Part shown: piece after piece, positions 5,707 through 9,836 of the stretch
Layout of the letters: each line of letters starts with the position of its first letter
How positions within the stretch are numbered: position 1 is the stretch's first letter
Source: DASPOF01 sp035626155
Lineage (GTDB): Bacteria; Desulfobacterota; Binatia; Binatales; Binataceae
DNA: 9,836 bases
Assembly (NCBI GenBank): GCA_035626155.1
Contig: DASPOF010000133.1
Location: 1 to 9,836 of the forward strand
Reading direction: 5' to 3'
Translations under genes and position numbers: made by a program
The notes under the pieces: generated by a model
What the model was told of the DNA's origin: nothing
What the model saw: the letters and a program-made list of their open reading frames with translations, nothing else
The model's database searches: none

Positions 5707-6746
5707 TCGACCTGCGAAGCGACACCGTCACCCTGCCGACGCCCGAGATGCGCGAGGCGATCGCTCGCGCCGAACTCGGCGACGACGTTTACGGCGAGGA
5801 CCCCACCGTGAACCGGCTCGAGGCGATGGCGGCCTCGATCGTGGGCAAGGAAGCGGCGCTGCTGGTGCCGAGCGGCACGATGGGCAACCTAGCGGCGCTG
5901 CTCACGCACTGCCCGCGCGGGACCAAAGCGATCGTCGGCGCTCAGGCGCACACCAACGTGTACGAGGCCGGGGGCGCATCCGCGCTCGGCGGCATCGTGC
6001 TTGCTCCGGTTGCCAACAACGATGGGGGCGAGCTTGATCTCGACGGGCTTGCGCGCGAGTTGTCGGCGCCGCTGGACGATCACTTCGCCCAGCCCGCGCT
6101 GGTCGCGCTCGAAAACACGCACAATCGATGCAGCGGCGCGGCGGTCGGGCTTGCGCACATGGAGGCCGTCTCCGCACTCGCGCGCCGGCGCGGAGTGAAG
6201 GTTCATCTCGACGGCGCGCGGATTTTCAACGCCGCCCTCGCCCTCGAGACCACCGCCGCCACGATCGCATCACATGCCGACACGGTGTCATTCTGCCTCT
6301 CCAAGGGCCTTGCGTGCCCGATAGGCTCGATGCTCTGCGGCCCTCGCGAGTTCATCGCGCGCGCCCACCGCACGCGCAAGGTGCTGGGCGGCGGGATGCG
6401 CCAGGCGGGGATAATCGCAGCGGCGGGAATCGTCGCGCTGACCACCATGATCGACCGTCTCGCCGAGGATCATGAGAATGCGCGCGCGCTGGCGCAGGGA
6501 TTGGCGCGGGTTGAGGGAATCAAGGTCTGGGAGGTTGCGCGGCGCACGAACATGGTCGTGTTCGATGTCGATGGGGGCGCGCAGGCGGGGCGCCGGTTCC
6601 AGGCCGCGTTGAAAGATGAGGGCGTGCTGGTTTCGCCGCGCGATGCGGCATCTTTCCGCGCCGTGACCCATTACGGAATCTCGCGCGCCGATGCGAACCG
6701 CGCAGTTGCCGCCGCTTCCGCCGCGGCGAAGGCAGCGCGCGGCTGA
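5703..6746 (+). CDS. ltaE: Low-specificity L-threonine aldolase
   Basis: This PLP enzyme cleaves L-threonine or allo-threonine to glycine and acetaldehyde in the cytoplasm. The 347-residue protein begins with the family's invariant MIDLRSDTVTLPTP and continues with GDDVYGEDPTVNRLE (26-40), the PLP phosphate-binding SGT (57-59), H83 in AHTNVYEAGG for ring stacking, E137-N138-T139-H140, HLDGAR (168-173) with the PLP-contacting Asp and Arg, and the Schiff-base Lys201 in SFCLSKGLACPIGSML. The length is normal and all active-site residues are present. The start is TTG: a stop codon lies four codons upstream in frame and no ATG or GTG gives the conserved N-terminus. The TTG may be reached by coupling from the overlapping mini-ORF. 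Glycine and acetaldehyde production fits with the permease gene two positions downstream. Confidence 0.95.
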   Translation: MIDLRSDTVTLPTPEMREAIARAELGDDVYGEDPTVNRLEAMAASIVGKEAALLVPSGTMGNLAALLTHCPRGTKAIVGAQAHTNVYEAGGASALGGIVLAPVANNDGGELDLDGLARELSAPLDDHFAQPALVALENTHNRCSGAAVGLAHMEAVSALARRRGVKVHLDGARIFNAALALETTAATIASHADTVSFCLSKGLACPIGSMLCGPREFIARAHRTRKVLGGGMRQAGIIAAAGIVALTTMIDRLAEDHENARALAQGLARVEGIKVWEVARRTNMVVFDVDGGAQAGRRFQAALKDEGVLVSPRDAASFRAVTHYGISRADANRAVAAASAAAKAARG

Positions 6747-6767
6747 TCGCGTCGGCAGCGCCGCACG

Positions 6768-7550
6768 ATGGATTCGCTCGAATCGCTATTCTCTCTGCGC
6801 GGCCGCCACGCGCTCGTCACCGGCGCATCGTCGGGCCTCGGCGTCGAATGCGCAATCGCGCTTGCGATCGCAGGAGCCGACGTCGCCTTGATCGCGCGCC
6901 GGGAGGATCGCGTCGTCAGACTGGCCCGCAAGATCGAACAGGAGCACGGTGTGCGATCGATCGGAATCGGCGCCGACGTCACCGTCGATGCCGACCTCGA
7001 CCGCGCGATGGGGCACGCGTCCGCCGCGCTCGGCGACATCGATATCCTCGTGAACAATGCAGGCGTGTCCCCGACCGGGCGCGCTGAGACGCTCAAGCGC
7101 CGGCTTTGGGACGAGGCGATCGCGGTCAACCTGACGGCGCCGATGAGTCTCTCGCAGCGCGTCGCGCGCCGCCTGATCGAGACGAAGAAGCCCGGCCGAA
7201 TCATCAACATGGTCTCCATTTACGCGACGGTCGCAAGCGCCGTGTATCGGCTCTCGGCGTACGCCGCGACCAAGGCCGCGCTCGCAAACCTCACGCGCCA
7301 GCTCGCGGTCGAATGGGCCGGCTACGGCATCCTGGTCAACGCGATCGCGCCCGGATGGATCCCGACCGAGGCGATCGAGGGCGGCCTTGCGAAGCCGGGC
7401 AACCGGGAGCGGATGGAGGCGTTCACGCCGATGGGGCGGCTGGGGCGTCCCGAGGAGATTCGCGGCGCGGTGGTTTTTCTCGCCAGCCCCGCGGCGAGCT
7501 ACGTGACCGGCTCGGTGCTCTCGGTCGACGGCGGTTACCAGGCGTGGTGA
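6768..7550 (+). CDS. SDR-family NAD(P)-dependent oxidoreductase
   Basis: This 260-residue classical short-chain dehydrogenase/reductase has a Rossmann cofactor site TGASSGLG (18-25), the NNAG motif (96-99), the active-site Asn region (VNLTAP, N121), a Ser at 150 and the catalytic YxxxK (Y165, K169 in YAATK). It ends with the family's VTGSVLSVDGGYQAW. The gap between Ser150 and Tyr165 is two residues longer than the usual thirteen, so the Ser assignment is less certain. Arginines after the second strand (IARREDR) suggest NADP(H) preference, but this is inference. Overall look is closest to the gluconate 5-dehydrogenase / 3-oxoacyl-reductase-like set; the substrate cannot be read from the sequence. 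It starts 21 bases after the aldolase stop, so the two are probably cotranscribed. Confidence 0.92.
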   Translation: MDSLESLFSLRGRHALVTGASSGLGVECAIALAIAGADVALIARREDRVVRLARKIEQEHGVRSIGIGADVTVDADLDRAMGHASAALGDIDILVNNAGVSPTGRAETLKRRLWDEAIAVNLTAPMSLSQRVARRLIETKKPGRIINMVSIYATVASAVYRLSAYAATKAALANLTRQLAVEWAGYGILVNAIAPGWIPTEAIEGGLAKPGNRERMEAFTPMGRLGRPEEIRGAVVFLASPAASYVTGSVLSVDGGYQAW

Positions 7551-7611
7551 GCCGCGATGCCGTGCGGGATCGGCGCTGAGTCCGTCCTTCGAGGAGGGGT
7601 GGTCCGCAATC

Positions 7612-9051
7612 GTGAGCAAGCCGGGACTTAGAGAACAGTTGGTGCGCCGAAAGCCGGTCGCGACGCTGATGGCGGAGGCGGGCGGCGGCGAGTCCGGACT
7701 CAAGCGTGCGCTCGGCGCGCTCGACCTTACTCTGCTCGGCATCGGCGCGATCATCGGCGCGGGCATCTTCGTGATGACCGGCGTGGGCGCCCGCCAGGCG
7801 GGTCCCGGCCTGATCGCATCCTTCATTCTGGCCGGCACGGCGTGCGCGATGGCGGCGCTGTGTTACTCGGAGTTCGCCGCGATGATCCCGGTCGCGGGCA
7901 GCGCCTACTCCTATTCCTACGCGACGATGGGCGAGCTGGTCGGATGGATCATCGGCTGGGACCTGGTGCTCGAGTATGCCGTCGGCGCCGCCGCGGTCGC
8001 CTCGGGATGGTCGGGCTACTTCGCGGTGATTCTGGGCGGGCTCGGGTTTCACCTGCCGGTAGCGCTTACCCACGCGCCCGGGTCCGCACCGGGCGGCGTG
8101 ATCGATCTTCCGGCGCTGGTCATCGTGCTCCTGATCAGCGCCGTGCTCTACGTCGGGGTCTCCGAGAGCGCGCGGCTCAACTCGCTGATCGTTGCAATCA
8201 AGCTCACCGCGGTCGGCGTAGTGATCGTGGCCGGGGCGTACTTCATCCGGCCGCACAACTGGCAGCCGTTCGCGCCATTCGGATGGCAGGGGATCAGCAA
8301 CGGCGCGGCTTACGTCTTCTTCGCCTACATTGGCTTCGATGCGGTCTCGACGGCCGCCGAGGAGGTGGTCGAGCCGGGCCGCGACCTCCCGCTGGGAATA
8401 CTCGGCTCGCTGCTCATCTGCACGATCCTGTACATAGCGGTGACCGGGGTTCTGACCGGGATGGTGCCGTACACGCGGATCGACGCGCAGGCCCCGCTCG
8501 CATCGGCATTCGTGGCGCGCGGGCTGAATGCGGTCGCGGCGGTGATCTCGATGGGCGCAGTCGCAGGGCTTGCTTCCGTTCTGCTCGTACTGCTGCTCGG
8601 ACAATCGCGGATTTTCTTCGCGGTCTCCCGCGACGGGCTGCTGCCCGCGACGTTCAGCCGGATTCATCCCCGCTATCGGACGCCCTACATTCCGACCATC
8701 ATCACCGGCATCGCGGTCGGCCTCGCCGCGGCGCTGCTGCCGATCACGGACATCGCGGAGCTGACCAACATCGGCACCCTGTTCGCCTTCGTCCTGGTGT
8801 GCGCGGGCGTGTGGATACTGCGCCACCTGGAGCCCGGGATGAGGCGGCCGTTCCGCACGCCGCTGGTGCCTCTGGTGCCGTTGCTCGGTGTCGTCCTATG
8901 CGCCTACCTGATGTCGCGCCTTCCGCTGGTGACGTGGATCAGGTTCTTTGTATGGATGGCGCTCGGGTTCTCGATCTATTTCGGCTACGGGCGCTTCCAC
9001 AGCCGGGTCGCGCACGAGGCGGCCGCCCGCGCCGCAAGCCGGGCTGATTGA
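7612..9051 (+). CDS. APC-superfamily amino-acid permease (cationic amino-acid transporter type)
   Basis: This inner-membrane protein of 479 residues probably imports amino acids by coupling to protons or by exchange. It has about twelve hydrophobic segments (near 36-58, 64-87, 108-142, 166-184, 192-212, 230-250, 260-284, 303-332, 356-378, 384-404, 417-436 and 441-460). The substrate-binding helix break GAIIGAGIF (45-53) sits in helix 1, and FAYIGFDAVSTAAEE (237-251) and QSRIFFAVSRDGLLP (331-345) are family signatures. The N-terminal RRKP.ATLM and LKRALGALDLTLLGIGAIIGAGIFV are typical of the CAT/YfnA group. Substrate is not determinable. The GTG start is 14 bases after AGGAGG (7592-7597), a long but usable spacing, and no nearer in-frame ATG or GTG exists. 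The gene lies 61 bases downstream of the SDR gene and is probably in the same transcript. Confidence 0.93.
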   Translation: MSKPGLREQLVRRKPVATLMAEAGGGESGLKRALGALDLTLLGIGAIIGAGIFVMTGVGARQAGPGLIASFILAGTACAMAALCYSEFAAMIPVAGSAYSYSYATMGELVGWIIGWDLVLEYAVGAAAVASGWSGYFAVILGGLGFHLPVALTHAPGSAPGGVIDLPALVIVLLISAVLYVGVSESARLNSLIVAIKLTAVGVVIVAGAYFIRPHNWQPFAPFGWQGISNGAAYVFFAYIGFDAVSTAAEEVVEPGRDLPLGILGSLLICTILYIAVTGVLTGMVPYTRIDAQAPLASAFVARGLNAVAAVISMGAVAGLASVLLVLLLGQSRIFFAVSRDGLLPATFSRIHPRYRTPYIPTIITGIAVGLAAALLPITDIAELTNIGTLFAFVLVCAGVWILRHLEPGMRRPFRTPLVPLVPLLGVVLCAYLMSRLPLVTWIRFFVWMALGFSIYFGYGRFHSRVAHEAAARAASRAD

Positions 9052-9080
9052 ACCTCGCTTACGGCCGGCAAAATCCCCGC

Positions 9081-9671
9081 TTACTGGTTTCCGGAGGCGT
9101 TGGCGGCCTTCTGCGCCGCCGCGGCGGCCGCTGCTGCCGCCGCCCGCGTTTTGGCCGCCTGCTCCGCGGCGGCCTTGGCCTTCTCGCCGCGCGCGATGTT
9201 CCCGGTCATCTGTTGGGCGCCCTTGGTGCCCAGACTCTCGGTCTCCCATCTGGGCTTCTCGATCTCCACCCACTGCCCCTTCTCGAGCGAATAGCTGAAG
9301 ACCAGGTACTTGAGATTTCCGGTCGGCTTGCCGTGCGAAGTCCCGGGCTTGGTCGGGTCGTACTCGACGCCGCCCAGCTTGACGCTCACAACGAGCTGGC
9401 CGCGCGGGCCGTAATTGGGCAGATACTCGAACTTCTGCTGCAGATCGACGAAGACTTTTCCTGAGTTGCGCTTCTGGTCTTCCTGGTCGAGGTAGGTCCC
9501 CGCCTCATCGGAGACCTGGTCGGTCAGCGACTTGCGCAAAGCGGGTGTCAGATCGCGCTGGGCGCGGGCGTGCTGCAGATCCAGGGCGTGAGCCGAGCGC
9601 GGCGCCGCCACGCTCAATAAAAACGCGGCCGCCAGAACGGCGGCCGCGTTTGCTATCCCATGCTGCTTCAT
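9081..9671 (-). CDS. Secreted hypothetical protein with alanine-rich C-terminal tail
   Basis: This 196-residue protein starts with a clear signal peptide (MKQHGIANAAAVLAAAFLLSVAAPRSAHA, cleavage likely before LDLQ). A conserved-looking central domain (about 40-145) contains QKFEYLPNYGPRGQLVVSVKLGGVEYDPTKPG and KYLVFSYSLEKGQWVEIEKPRWE. The C-terminus is a charged and Ala-rich helix (GEKAKAAAEQAAKTR) running into ten consecutive Ala residues and ending ANASGNQ. No Cys remains in the mature protein. I do not recognise the family; it looks periplasmic, possibly with the tail as a spacer or coiled helix. It is convergent to the permease gene, with only 29 bases between the two stops and no obvious terminator, and it lies 46 bases after the partial gene on the same strand. 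Confidence 0.8.
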   Translation of the reverse strand: MKQHGIANAAAVLAAAFLLSVAAPRSAHALDLQHARAQRDLTPALRKSLTDQVSDEAGTYLDQEDQKRNSGKVFVDLQQKFEYLPNYGPRGQLVVSVKLGGVEYDPTKPGTSHGKPTGNLKYLVFSYSLEKGQWVEIEKPRWETESLGTKGAQQMTGNIARGEKAKAAAEQAAKTRAAAAAAAAAAQKAANASGNQ

Positions 9672-9717
9672 GCCGTCTCGTGCTCGACCAATTGGACGGC
9701 CGGGAGCGCCTCCCGAT

Positions 9718-9836
9718 TTACGGGCTCGATGTGTCCGATTTCGCGAGCCCTCGGCCGAAGGCGGAGACCTGGGTCTGCCACTGTTCGCCGAAGGCCAGGA
9801 TCAGCACCTGCTGGTTGATGTGGGTGTCCTTGGTCA
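9718..9836 (-). CDS. C-terminal end of an unrecognised protein, 5' end cut by window edge
   Basis: Reading leftward from the right edge, one frame gives 38 codons (TKDTHINQQVLILAFGEQW, then QTQVSAFGRGLAKSDTSSP) and stops with TAA at 9718-9720. Third positions are mostly G or C and the composition is protein-like, unlike the other two frames of this strand. The fragment is too short to assign. It is the upstream neighbour of the secreted hypothetical gene and probably cotranscribed with it. Confidence 0.55.
   Translation of the reverse strand, partial: TKDTHINQQVLILAFGEQWQTQVSAFGRGLAKSDTSSP

Noticed and set aside
7423..8826. 467-codon open frame on the minus strand
   Set aside because: It is opposite the permease gene and is very rich in Arg, Asp, His and Gly, as expected of an antisense frame over a membrane protein gene.
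7842..9047. 401-codon open frame on the plus strand inside the permease region
   Set aside because: It is the +1 or +2 shadow of the permease gene with Arg/Gly-rich low-information sequence and no recognisable motif.
9052..9080. Bidirectional terminator between the convergent permease and secreted-protein genes
   Set aside because: The gap has only short GC complementarities and no stem followed by a T-run on either strand.

Overview
The window is about 9.8 kb of dense, high-GC bacterial DNA. It carries eight complete protein genes, one partial gene at each edge, and no RNA gene, CRISPR array or mobile element that I can see. Several proteins have Sec-type signal peptides. GTG and TTG starts are common and Shine-Dalgarno sequences are often weak. 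The mix suggests an uncultured Gram-negative soil or subsurface bacterium of the broad deltaproteobacterial type (Desulfobacterota, Binatota or Methylomirabilota/Rokubacteria). This placement is a guess from composition and gene style, because no marker gene is present apart from cysS.

Left part (1-2116): a partial gene for an unrecognised exported protein runs leftward off the edge. Divergent from it is a two-gene operon. It starts at a good sigma-70-type promoter that would give a nearly leaderless mRNA. The first gene encodes a free-standing LeuA/CimA-type regulatory (dimerisation) domain without its catalytic barrel. Three bases later comes a small DCC-family (DUF393) thiol-disulfide protein.

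Middle (2198-5677): cysS (cysteinyl-tRNA synthetase, of the variant with a DIHTGG zinc-site motif) is followed by a gene for a MoxR-class AAA+ ATPase of the CbbQ/NirQ/NorQ/GpvN family. The ATPase gene has its own likely promoter but no VWA partner gene (NorD/CbbO) in view. After a perfect 20-bp palindrome comes a secreted six-repeat NHL beta-propeller protein with the best ribosome binding site in the window.

Right part (5703-9051): a run of metabolic genes for L-threonine aldolase, an SDR oxidoreductase and an APC-family amino-acid permease. The aldolase starts at TTG and is linked to the propeller gene by an overlapping nine-codon mini-ORF. An amino-acid uptake and breakdown group is plausible but is inferred from proximity. 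Convergent to it, on the minus strand, lie a secreted hypothetical protein with an alanine-rich tail and, upstream of that, the 3' end of another unrecognised gene.

I did not find a clear new defence or mobile system. The items most worth a second look are the free-standing LeuA-type domain and its leaderless promoter, the ATPase without its VWA partner, and the mini-ORF junction before the aldolase.
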